From: Antedon mediterranea
Taxonomy: Eukaryota > Echinodermata > Crinoidea > Comatulida > Antedonidae
NCBI RefSeq assembly: GCF_964355755.1
Contig: NC_092678.1
Coordinates: 767,922 to 831,921 of the forward strand
Direction: 5' to 3'
DNA: 64,000 bases
Positions 11,501 through 23,500 of the stretch are shown here, in pieces; position 1 is the first letter of the stretch; each line of letters begins with the position of its first letter. Both the position numbers and the translations under genes were made by a program. A model generated the notes under the pieces. It had not been told where the DNA came from. It did not search any database and was given only the letters and a program-made list of their open reading frames with translations.

Positions 11501-14500
11501 TTGGACAAATTCAAGTAGTCTCTTCTGATTGTATCCTTTTATGTTGGTAATTACGTTAGTGTTCCTTTACGAAAGCACTATTAGTGGATGTTTTGATTTG
11601 ATATTTCATCACAACTTTCCAGGTCAAGAATAGGTATGATCTGCCAAAATGTTTTTCTTTTTTTCAAATATTAGGCCAAATTTAGATAAATTGCTCACCT
11701 GATAAGCGCCCCATACCCTTCACACCAGTCATCAGGTTCTTCACCAGCATCAGCCTGCTATTCAGCCACAGTCTACCATCAAGGCGTGCCCGGCTTTGAG
11801 AGTTCTGGTACTGGAAGTGACTAGACTGGATATCCTCATTGTCTTCATCAAGAGAGTACAAAGATAGTGGTGGTATATGCTGTCGACTACCTTTCATTGA
11901 AGAAGTTCTGTAAAATGAGTGACAGAAAGTTCTGTAAAATGAGTGACAGAAAGTTCTGTAAAATGAGTGACCGAAAGTACTGTAAAATGAGTGACCGAAA
12001 GTTCTGTAAAATGAGTGACAGAAAGTTCTGTAAAATAAATGACATAAAGTTCTGTAAAATTAGTGACAGAAAGTTCTGTAAAATGAGTGACAAAGTTCTG
12101 TAAAATGAGTGACAGAAAGTTCTGAGACCTTAGGATTGGAAGGCTACAGCTTGATAATGATATAATTTACCTGAAAGGTGTGGTTGTCTTCTTTGTAGGT
12201 ATTTCTTTGAAGAGTGAGCTTGATTGTATTGCCAGCATAGCAGAGGCAACTATGGAGGCCGATTTGGATGCTAGTTGATGTTGGCAGTAAATAGAGCCCA
12301 ACTCTAGCTTACCAAGAAGTACTAACTCTAATTCAGATGCATGTAGACATTCCGCACCTAAACATAATATTCATTTTCATTATGAGTAATTGCTTTTTGA
12401 TGAATGTCTAGTAAAAACAATTTATAAAAAAAACTGATAATAATAATAATTTGATCCTAATTAATATAGATAACAATAAAGTATTTTGTAAACCTTTTTC
12501 TTCCATGCAGTCTACCAGGATGTGGAGAAATCTCTCAGCAGTACTCAATAGTACTCCCTGTGAAACATAAAAAAACAACAGATTGTGGTATAACCACAGT
12601 GACGTTACGCAGGAGGCATAGGCCCCTAGGTAGTTGCATTGGGGCTGCTCATGCTCTGGGGCCCCTAGGTAGTTGCATTGGGGCTGCTCATGCTCTGGGG
12701 CCCCTAGGTAGTTGCATTGGGGCTGCTCATGCTCTGGGGCCCCTAGGTAGTTGCATTGGGGCTGCTCATGCTCTGGGGCCCCTAGGTAGTTGCATTGGGG
12801 CTGCTCATGCTCTGGGGCCCCTAGGTAGTTGCATTGGGGCTGCTCATGCTCTGGGGCCCCTAGGTAGTTGCATTGGGGCTGCTCATGCTCTGGGGCCCCT
12901 AGGTAGTTGCATTGGGGCTGCTCATGCTCTGGGGCCCCTAGGTAGTTGCATTGGGGCTGCTCATGCTCTGGGCCCCTAGGTAGTTGCATTGGGGCTGCTC
13001 ATGCTCTGGGGCCCCTAGGTAGTTGCATTGGGGCTGCTCATGCTCTGGGGCCCCTAGGTAGTTGCATTGGGGCTGCTCATGCTCTGGGCCCCTAGGTAGT
13101 TGCATTGGGGCTGCTCATGCTCTGGGGCCCCTAGGTAGTTGCATTGGGGCTGCTCATGCTCTGGGGCCCCCCTAGGTAGTTGCATTGGGGCTGCTCATGC
13201 TCTGGGGCCCCTAGGTAGTTGCATTGGGGCTGCTCATGCTCTGGGCCCCTAGGTAGTTGCATTGGGGCTGCTCATGCTCTGGGGCCCCTAGGTAGTTGCA
13301 TTGGGGCTGCTCATGCTCTGGGCCCCTAGGTAGTTGCATTGGGGCTGCTCATGCTCTGGGGCCCCTAGGTAGTTGCATTGGGGCTGCTCATGCTCTGGGC
13401 CCCTAGGTAGTTGCATTGGGGCTGCTCATGCTCTGGGGCCCCTAGGTAGTTGCATTGGGGCTGCTCATGCTCTGGGCCCCTAGGTAGTTGCATTGGGGCT
13501 GCTCATGCTCTGGGCCCCTAGGTAGTTGCATTGGGGCTGCTCATGCTCTGGGGCCCCTAGGTAGTTGCATTGGGGCTGCTCATGCTCTGGGGCCCCTAGG
13601 TAGTTGCATTGGGGCTGCTCATGCTCTGGGCCCCTAGGTAGTTGCATTGGGGCTGCTCATGCTCTGGGCCCCTAGGTAGTTGCATTGGGGCTGCTCATGC
13701 TCTGGGGCCCCTAGGTAGTTGCATTGGGGCTGCTCATGCTCTGGGGCCCCTAGGTAGTTGCATTGGGGCTGCTCATGCTCTGGGGCCCCTAGGTAGTTGC
13801 ATTGGGGCTGCTCATGCTCTGGGGCCCCTAGGTAGTTGCATTGGGGCTGCTCATGCTCTGGGCCCCTAGGTAGTTGCATTGGGGCTGCTCATGCTCTGGG
13901 GCCCCTAGGTAGTTGCATTGGGGCTGCTCATGCTCTGGGGCCCCCCTAGGTAGTTGCATTGGGGCTGCTCATGCTCTGGGGCCCCTAGGTAGTTGCATTG
14001 GGGCTGCTCATGCTCTGGGCCCCTAGGTAGTTGCATTGGGGCTGCTCATGCTCTGGGGCCCCTAGGTAGTTGCATTGGGGCTGCTCATGCTCTGGGCCCC
14101 TAGGTAGTTGCATTGGGGCTGCTCATGCTCTGGGGCCCCTAGGTAGTTGCATTGGGGCTGCTCATGCTCTGGGCCCCTAGGTAGTTGCATTGGGGCTGCT
14201 CATGCTCTGGGGCCCCTAGGTAGTTGCATTGGGGCTGCTCATGCTCTGGGCCCCTAGGTAGTTGCATTGGGGCTGCTCATGCTCTGGGGCCCCTAGGTAG
14301 TTGCATTGGGGCTGCTCATGCTCTGGGGCCCCTAGGTAGTTGCATTGGGGCTGCTCATGCTCTGGGGCCCCTAGGTAGTTGCATTGGGGCTGCTCATGCT
14401 CTGGGCCCCTAGGTAGTTGCATTGGGGCTGCTCATGCTCTGGGCCCCTAGGTAGTTGCATTGGGGCTGCTCATGCTCTGGGGCCCCTAGGTAGTTGCATT

Positions 14501-17500
14501 GGGGCTGCTCATGCTCTGGGGCCCCCCTAGGTAGTTGCATTGGGGCTGCTCATGCTCTGGGGCCCCTAGGTAGTTGCATTGGGGCTGCTCATGCTCTGGG
14601 GCCCCCCTAGGTAGTTGCATTGGGGCTGCTCATGCTCTGGGGCCCCTAGGTAGTTGCATTGGGGCTGCTCATGCTCTGGGCCCCTAGGTAGTTGCATTGG
14701 GGCTGCTCATGCTCTGGGGCCCCTAGGTAGTTGCATTGGGGCTGCTCATGCTCTGGGCCCCTAGGTAGTTGCATTGGGGCTGCTCATGCTCTGGGGCCCC
14801 TAGGTAGTTGCATTGGGGCTGCTCATGCTCTGGGCCCCTAGGTAGTTGCATTGGGGCTGCTCATGCTCTGGGGCCCCTAGGTAGTTGCATTGGGGCTGCT
14901 CATGCTCTGGGCCCCTAGGTAGTTGCATTGGGGCTGCTCATGCTCTGGGCCCCTAGGTAGTTGCATTGGGGCTGCTCATGCTCTGGGGCCCCTAGGTAGT
15001 TGCATTGGGGCTGCTCATGCTCTGGGCCCCTAGGTAGTTGCATTGGGGCTGCTCATGCTCTGGGGCCCCTAGGTAGTTGCATTGGGGCTGCTCATGCTCT
15101 GGGGCCCCTAGGTAGTTGCATTGGGGCTGCTCATGCTCTGGGGCCCCTAGGTAGTTGCATTGGGGCTGCTCATGCTCTGGGGCCCCTAGGTAGTTGCATT
15201 GGGGCTGCTCATGCTCTGGGCCCCTAGGTAGTTGCATTGGGGCTGCTCATGCTCTGGGGCCCCCCTAGGTAGTTGCATTGGGGCTGCTCATGCTCTGGGC
15301 CCCTAGGTAGTTGCATTGGGGCTGCTCATGCTCTGGGCCCCTAGGTAGTTGCATTGGGGCTGCTCATGCTCTGGGGCCCCTAGGTAGTTGCATTGGGGCT
15401 GCTCATGCTCTGGGGCCCCTAGGTAGTTGCATTGGGGCTGCTCATGCTCTGGGGCCCCTAGGTAGTTGCATTGGGGCTGCTCATGCTCTGGGGCCCCTAG
15501 GTAGTTGCATTGGGGCTGCTCATGCTCTGGGCCCCTAGGTAGTTGCATTGGGGCTGCTCATGCTCTGGGCCCCTAGGTAGTTGCATTGGGGCTGCTCATG
15601 CTCTGGGCCCCTAGGTAGTTGCATTGGGGCTGCTCATGCTCTGGGGCCCCTAGGTAGTTGCATTGGGGCTGCTCATGCTCTGGGCCCCTAGGTAGTTGCA
15701 TTGGGGCTGCTCATGCTCTGGGCCCCTAGGTAGTTGCATTGGGGCTGCTCATGCTCTGGGCCCCTAGGTAGTTGCATTGGGGCTGCTCATGCTCTGGGGC
15801 CCCTGGGTTTAGCCAGTGGGGCTGCTCATGCTCTGGGGCCCCTAGGTAGTTGCATTGGGGCTGCTCATGCTCTGGGGCCCCTAGGTAGTTGCATTGGGGC
15901 TGCTCATGCTCTGGGGCCCCTAGGTAGTTGCATTGGGGCTGCTCATGCTCTGGGGCCCCTGGGTTTAGCCAGTGGGGCTGCTCATGCTCTGGGCCCCTAG
16001 GTAGTTGCATTGGGGCTGCTCATGCTCTGGGGCCCCTAGGTAGTTGCATTGGGGCTGCTCATGCTCTGGGCCCCTAGGTAGTTGCATTGGGGCTGCTCAT
16101 GCTCTGGGGCCCCTAGGTAGTTGCATTGGGGCTGCTCATGCTCTGGGGCCCCTAGGTAGTTGCATTGGGGCTGCTCATGCTCTGGGGCCCCTAGGTAGTT
16201 GCATTGGGGCTGCTCATGCTCTGGGCCCCTAGGTAGTTGCATTGGGGCTGCTCATGCTCTGGGCCCCTAGGTAGTTGCATTGGGGCTGCTCATGCTCTGG
16301 GGCCCCTAGGTAGTTGCATTGGGGCTGCTCATGCTCTGGGGCCCCTAGGTAGTTGCATTGGGGCTGCTCATGCTCTGGGGCCCCTAGGTAGTTGCATTGG
16401 GGCTGCTCATGCTCTGGGGCCCCTAGGTAGTTGCATTGGGGCTGCTCATGCTCTGGGGCCCCCCTAGGTAGTTGCATTGGGGCTGCTCATGCTCTGGAGC
16501 CCCTGGGTTTAGCCACTGAGCACTCATAGCGGTTACTTAATTAAGTTTAATTGGATTTTAATTGTAATACAAAATTAAATCTATTAACACTAATAAAGAC
16601 TAACCTTGATTTTTTCTAAACTTGGTGAATTTTTTCCCAATGAAAACCTTCCATTGTCATCGCGTACCTTCACACTTTCGACAGACGCCTCATCCACGGA
16701 AGAAGTAGCTAGATAAATTTTTAAAAAAAGTTTAAAATGTTGCCATATGGATCGAATAAAAGAAACAAATGATTTAGCTGTCCTTTGGTGAGTGCTTTAA
16801 AAGTAGTATTTAGGATATGAAGGAAAACTTTTTGTGTTGTTTACACACACGTGGAAATTCAGCGCAGCAGGCTATGGATCACAGGTCATATTCCTACATT
16901 CATCCAAAGGTTCTTAAATATTCTAATAAACTAAGTATTCCCACCTAATGCATCCTCAATGGTAAGTCTTGGTGTGATAATAATCTTGGCGTCTCTTTCA
17001 GCTTTACGTGATAACACAGATGTCTGCACTTTACAAATACTACTGCCTGCAGCACTGCTTGTTGTTTCTTTTGCAACATCAGGTATACTGTAAATACAAA
17101 TGAATAGTGACTGTGAAGATCAATTCAATAGTAATGGAGGAGTCAACCAAGGCAATCTTGCCAAGATAGGAACTTGTGTAACAGTCTTTTGATCTTATGT
17201 CTGGCTGTACAAATGTACTATAATCTTATTACTGTTTCATATTATATATAAGGCAATCTAAGAACAGGACACTGAGCTCGCCTTGCCAAGATAGGAACTC
17301 GTAACAGTCCTTTGTCCATAATATTTAATAATATATACTTACACAGCTTCTTCTCTTGACGGTAGGACAGGAATAGTATCAGCAATGACAATCATAAGGT
17401 GTGATTGGGCTAGTGACAAGTGGCACGTAAGATGAGGACCATATAACGTGGCCAACGATGGCGACAAACGCTTATCTACCAGAGTATTCAGAATCTACAA

Positions 17501-20500
17501 AACATAAATATACAGTCAGTCAACATTGCTTTACTTATAATGAGTGGCGTTGTGGCTTGTGGTTATGATGATTGGCTTGCAATTTAAGGGTCCTGGGTTC
17601 AAGTCAGGATTTTTTCTAAAGACAATATTAGAACTCCACTCTTATAGACAGTATGCTTGTCTTGTGAACAGGATTACCACCTTTAAGGATAGTGAATGAA
17701 TTTTCTTATGGAAATGGAATTTGCCTAAATATATAAACCCCAACAATATATTATAAAATAAAAACAGCTCTCAAAGTTAATTTGATAAACTGTAAACAAA
17801 GGAAAAATTTCCATGAAACATTTGAATGACTATCATAATTTTAAAAAACAATTAAAAACTTGTTATTTCAACCAATGTTATGACGATATGTAAAACAGTG
17901 CTGATTATGTGTTTATCATAGAAATGGGCGCTATACACTGTAAGTGTTAATGTTACAACACAATAAACAATACCTTTAGATTGATGGCATCAGTAACTGG
18001 CTTTGCTGTGTTGAATTTCAAGGTTGTCTAAAAAAACAAATTAGAATAATACACTTTTTGAATAAACTATCCTCTTTAGTTGTGTGTAATACTTTTACTA
18101 CAAATATTTTATAAATTGAGAAATACGTTTTATTATCCAGTTTATTTTACCATTGTGGTTGAAACGAGTCTAAAGTTACTATCAGCCGTTTGAGGAAGGC
18201 GTTCACCATTTAGAATCCAAGCAAGGACAGTCAGTGCTTCTGTAAACAGACCAAGATCCGTCAATATTCTCATCTGAAAATAAATGATAATATTAAGATT
18301 ATTTGCTGTTGAAATAAATATCTTGCGTGCGAGTGTGCGAGTGTCCAAGACATTGGAATCGTAATTACATTGGCAAAGGTTTGAGGCTCACTCGCTCCAT
18401 GGTTCTGGTGGAAGAACAGGTCTTCTCGGATAAAAACTATAAACCGTAGGTCCAGTGTACACATTCACACACTCATGTGCACTTTAAAGAACCTATTACA
18501 TCTTTCGAGATGAGCAGGAGTACTAGTACATCACAGTCACTGATACATGGCAGAGCCGTCTGGGAGACCAGAAGAGGTTACCCGGTAAAACGAAATAATA
18601 CAAAACAAAACATTTTTTTTGTTAATACTGTAATAATATTGTCAAATGTTACCTTTAGAATTCTGCCGTCAATTGCACGTTGAAGATCGCGGCAGATGAA
18701 AGTGGTGAAATAGTTGTACAACGTAAGAAGAGGCAGAACCTTGTAAGACAAAAATATTAATAACTAGAGGGTACTCCGAGAGTACAAACCTCCGCCTACT
18801 GTAAAATTCCCCTACATAAAATTCCCCCTGAATATTTTTTTTTTACATTTTTTTTTATTAGTTCTATGTGTAAATATGTTAACTGCACACTACAAAGTTG
18901 TGGATGACAGTGTGGTGTAATGGTTATGTATCCAGCCTCTCACAGTTGAGATCGCTGGTTCAAGTCCCACTGAGGGTTTTTTTTTTTTTATTATTATTTT
19001 TTTTTATTTTATTTTTTTTTTGTGGACCTTGATCTTTGACCCTGACCCTTCAAAATTTAACCACAATTATATGATGTGTCATTGATCATTGTGGCTAAGT
19101 TTGGTGAGAATCGGATCAAAACTGTGGTCTCTAGGCAGTAAAATAGTTTTTTGTTAGTTGTGACCTTGACCTATGACCTTTCCCCCTCAAATTCGAACTC
19201 GTCCGAGCTTTTTGGGCATAGATCATTGTGTCCAAATTTGGTTAGAATCGGATAAAAACTGTGGCCTCCAGGCTGTTCACAGACACACACACAAACATAC
19301 AGGGGTGAAAACATAACCTCCTTGGCGGAGGTAATAAAAAGGGAGAACTGTGAAGAAACAAGAGCGGTCAAAGACAACTAGCTAATTCCCAATGTAAAAA
19401 TAAAGGTATACAAATATTGGTAATTTTAATTGTTAGCAGTGATGATAAAGTCACATCTTATATGCTTTTATTTATATATTCCTTTCAGTGATATATAACA
19501 AGAAGTACTGAGGAGACAAGAGCTGTCAAGGACAACTATCGCAAATAAAGGGTGTGTCTCTCCAACTTATTGTAATTAAAACAAAAAATGGAACAAAAAA
19601 GGAAGGACACAATTTATTAAAGATCTGCCTACCAGTAAATTGTGTCTCCCCCGAAACAATTCTTCAGTGACCCATCGCAAAGATGACACCAGAGTTCTTG
19701 CCTCGCACCTGAACCGGTCAGACAGAAGGTCAACACCTGGAACTAGGTACTGCACCTCACAGCCTTCACCTATGTCATAGAGGGCGTAGTCACGATCAGC
19801 GGTGGGATGCGGGAGTGAGGTACGAAAGATGGCTTTGAAAAGGTAGGCCGATAAAAAACAGCTTTCCATGCGTAGACCCAAGTCAGATGTTAAAATATAT
19901 CTATTGAAATAAATTAATGTTAGTAAAAATGGTGAAATTCAAAGCATCTTCAGATCTAGAAAGACATTTTAAATTGATTTTTAATATAATAATATAGATT
20001 TATATAGATAGAAAGAAATTCAATAAACAATATCTGGAATAATAATACGCAATGTATCTGGAAGAACAGAACTCCAGCACCAATACTTACTGAGCAATCT
20101 TAGACGCCAGAATGGCGCCCAGAAGACATCCCCACATTCCACACCTCTGCAACAGCTGAGTGCTGATGTCATCTTCACTGTTCTTGCCAAGGATTTGACG
20201 CCATGTGCTGAGTGTGTCAGAGGTCAGCAAAATCAGATCTAAACCCTCTGACCACCATTTGTACGCAGCTCTGAAAAAAGATATATATAATAATATAATA
20301 AATTAATAGTTATCGAAAAATGTGATGTGCCCAAATATGGTAGTGATATGACATCATCTTGGCCATATATGGGAACATCACATAATAGTGTAGATACAGT
20401 AGTAAAACACACATGACTCACCTGATGTTGCCAGAATGATAATAAAGGTTGCCCAGTTCATGACTTCCCTGAGCTGCTAAGTCCTTGTGCTTTCTTGATA

Positions 20501-23500
20501 GTAGCATTTCTGTGACGAAGTAACAAGGAACATAGTCCTGCTAGTTTTTGTGTATTTGTGAGTGATTTTTAAATTTCTTTGTTGACATTTCCAGATATAT
20601 TTCATTGAAATGTTATATTTTATCTTAATGTGATACTCTGTGAAAGGGTTTACACTGGCTTTAGGGGATTTAGTTCCCTTTTGTGTTTCCTGCCACTTAG
20701 TTTGTTGTTGAATTTTTTTATTTTTGGCAATAAAGAATAAGAATATGGTTTGAACTTAATGCAAAGTTTTCTTTAGTTTACCGTATTCAATGAAAAAAAA
20801 ACTAATCCTAATCCTACCTATTGTTTTAGTATACGATGAAATGACAACGGAAAGCTGTGACCGAGGCAGAGCTGGGGTTTGAATCTCGCTCATGCTTTTG
20901 AACTCTGAGTTCTTGAGGTCAGGGGGCACATCTCCCTGAGTGTTGTCATCTGTCTCAGTGAAGTCTACATGACTTTGTCGACTTGTGCTAGAGCCTGAAG
21001 GAAAATTATCAGGGATGAATGAGCATGTAGTTGAAAAGTGTAACATCTGAGTCCACAGCTCATAGAGAATATTGGTATTATGAGCTATACAAATTTAAAA
21101 CTATTAACCATTAATGAATGGTTAAATGAAAAAGGAAAATCATACAAGATGAGTAAACAATGAGAAATGATCTTGAGTTAATTTGCCGAATGATCTTGAG
21201 TTAATTTGCCGAATGATCGTAATCAAAACGGTACTGGGTTTGGTCTACTACCGTTCCTGCTCCCAAAAGTCACCAGGGATGAATTAGTATACAATGAGTG
21301 AATGGGGAATAGAGAGAATATTTCTATAAGTTGAGTCAGGGTTTCGAATAATATTATTCACCAGTGTTGCGCAAAACTCTCAAAATGTTTACAAAGCTGT
21401 GCAATAGTACATTCAGAAGTAATAATGTGAGAAAATAATGCATGACAGATGAAAAAAATCAACCATTCAAAAGGCAAGAATACACAGAAATGTTGTAGAG
21501 CACTCAAACCACATGAATGAGAACGTTTCTTTTTCTAACAGTACCCAGAATAACCTAGTACATCTTTCGAGATGGAGGTTACCCAGTGTATTAGTACACA
21601 CACATCCACTGATCATAACTGGGCCCTCTGGGACAACAGTCTTTGACTGAAGAGGTTACCCAGTGTATTAGTACACACACATCCACTGATAATAACTGGG
21701 CCCTCTGGGACAACAGTCTTTGACTGAAGAGGTTACCCAGTATAAAGAAATAACAATAACAATAAAGAATCTTGTTGAGTCATGGTAACATTAAATAAAC
21801 TATACATATCTGTTGTCCATATATATAAATATTGTTGAGTAATTGCAAAATTAAATAAACTTTGAGTACTACTTACATATCTGCTGTCCAGCTAGGTACA
21901 GAACAAGAAGCTTCCTAGAGTGTTGCAGAGCCCTCGATGTGTAGTAACAAGTATCAAGTGCTTGGCGGAAGTTCTGAAGACTGTCAGTGACATCCAAAGG
22001 AACACACACCAGCTTCATAGCATCACGAGCACCTGCAAAATATAAATTAACTTTTTTGGCAACAACATAGAAACTCCAACAATAACACAAAATAATCAAC
22101 CATTCTCTCTGATGGCTGACAGGAAATCCTGCAATTCTATTAGTAAAAAAAAAAAAATAAATAAACATATGTACCTCCATACACATTGTGCCCCTCAGGG
22201 TCTATTCTACCCCCCATGTCTAATGGTTCCAACTCTCTATCTTGCATACTGCTTATCAGATGTACGTTCATATAGTTTTTGACTGTTATGGGTTCACCAG
22301 TGATTTCATCAGGAAACTTAAAAGCATTCTGAGGAGGTTCTGGTCCTCCATATGCCTTGACCCTTGACCTCAGTTTCTGCTGCGCTTGACAGATCAACGG
22401 CCCAACCTGTTCTGAGTATCGTTCACTGTAACATATAAATAAATGAGTATTGTTATCAGAATTTTCTGATTTTTCTTCTGATTTCAATTGATAATAAAAC
22501 ATCCAAGTGATATTTTAAACAAATGATTTAAACAATTTCCACACATATATAGATGAATCGATACCCTTTTGTATCTTTTGTTTTATCATAGAATTGTGTG
22601 TATGTGTTGATGATGTGCTTATCTGTGCAATTTTTCTGTATATTTTTACTGTTTTATTTATATACGATATGCCAAAAACAAATGTATGTTTTAAATGGAC
22701 AAATAACTATGAACTGTTTTGCGAGATTTCTCTTTCACTTACTTTGTGAGAACATTAAACCTCATAGCTAAGTCAGCAAGTCTCTCCCATTGCTGCTGGT
22801 AATACAGCATTTCCAGGACTCTCAGAACAATACGTCGGATCCAGTGCTTATCTACCATACTACAATCGTCCATGTACTTCTCAAATTTTAGGCTAGCGCC
22901 CCCAAGTTCATCAGTGACTGTCCCCATAAGGTCACTATTCACCATATCTTTCATATATTTCTTGGACTAAGGGGAAAAAAAAGATATTTATATTAGAAAC
23001 GAAATAGTATTAATATTGTAACATAATGGAATAAATATTAATTATTATATTTTTTCTTCCTTTTATTAATCGCCATTTACATAGTGCTCGACACATTTAA
23101 TACATAATAAGTAAGTTTGAGCAATCATTCCATAGATATTTTTTGGTGTTTTTTGTACTTTTCTTTTCAAAAAAAAAATGTGTACCGCAAAGGTCCCTAA
23201 ACCTTGCAACCACACCTCTTAAACCATAACAAACTAACAGTACCTTGGAGCGGCTGTCATTTTGCAGTACATTTAACATGTCCAGAATGCAGTCAGCAGC
23301 CACAAAGAATGGCTGACAGACGATAGATCTGATGGCTTCAACAGAGAAGATCCCAGAGGAGTAACCACCAGCAAAGCTATAGAGTAGGGCAGTGTGACCA
23401 CAGTTCCACATGGCTCGGGCAGCATTCTGCAACAAAGTCCAATGCTGCCCTCTATGAGCTAACACCTGGATGGAAAAAAAAAAGAAGGTAAGGTTTTTAA

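Larger units (their letters stand above)
5600..12557 (-). other. CFAP54: CFAP54 exons 47-57 (residues 2433-3255, C-terminus)
   Basis: Exons: 12557-12494, 12357-12171, 11907-11699, 11371-11199, 11024-10839, 10418-10261, 9702-9581, 9309-9201, 8090-7976, 7558-7300, 6489-5600. Exon 54 (9309-9201) is needed to reconcile phases between exons 53 and 55. Notable segments: ELVLLGKLELGSIYCQHQ, HAAWQAVCAATLIAKAQRRF and the long last exon with QLCVQWYRSALTSSSND followed by a Ser/Lys/Arg-rich tail (SSRKSKRTARIS). The acceptor of exon 49 is embedded in a nine-copy 24-bp array. Confidence 0.9.
16605..22966 (-). other. CFAP54: CFAP54 exons 34-46 (residues 1764-2432)
   Basis: Exons: 22966-22743, 22425-22175, 22032-21877, 20994-20818, 20509-20422, 20270-20091, 19900-19633, 18739-18653, 18273-18151, 18027-17974, 17494-17343, 17087-16945, 16708-16605. 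Includes MLYYQQQWERLADLAMRFN, AYKWWSEGLDLILLTSDTLS, RCGMWGCLLGAILASKIAQ and LFTEALTVLAWILNGERLP, helix-rich repeats of the body. The donor after exon 45 (GTGGGA) is weak by consensus but the phase fits. Introns carry several SINE-like repeats. Confidence 0.91.

Noticed and set aside
12408-16477. Long open frames on both strands over the 39-bp array, translating as repeated APEHEQPQCNYLG or LGSCIGAAHALGP
   Set aside because: The unit length is a multiple of three and happens to lack stops. Length variants break the frame every few units, and the array lies inside a CFAP54 intron.
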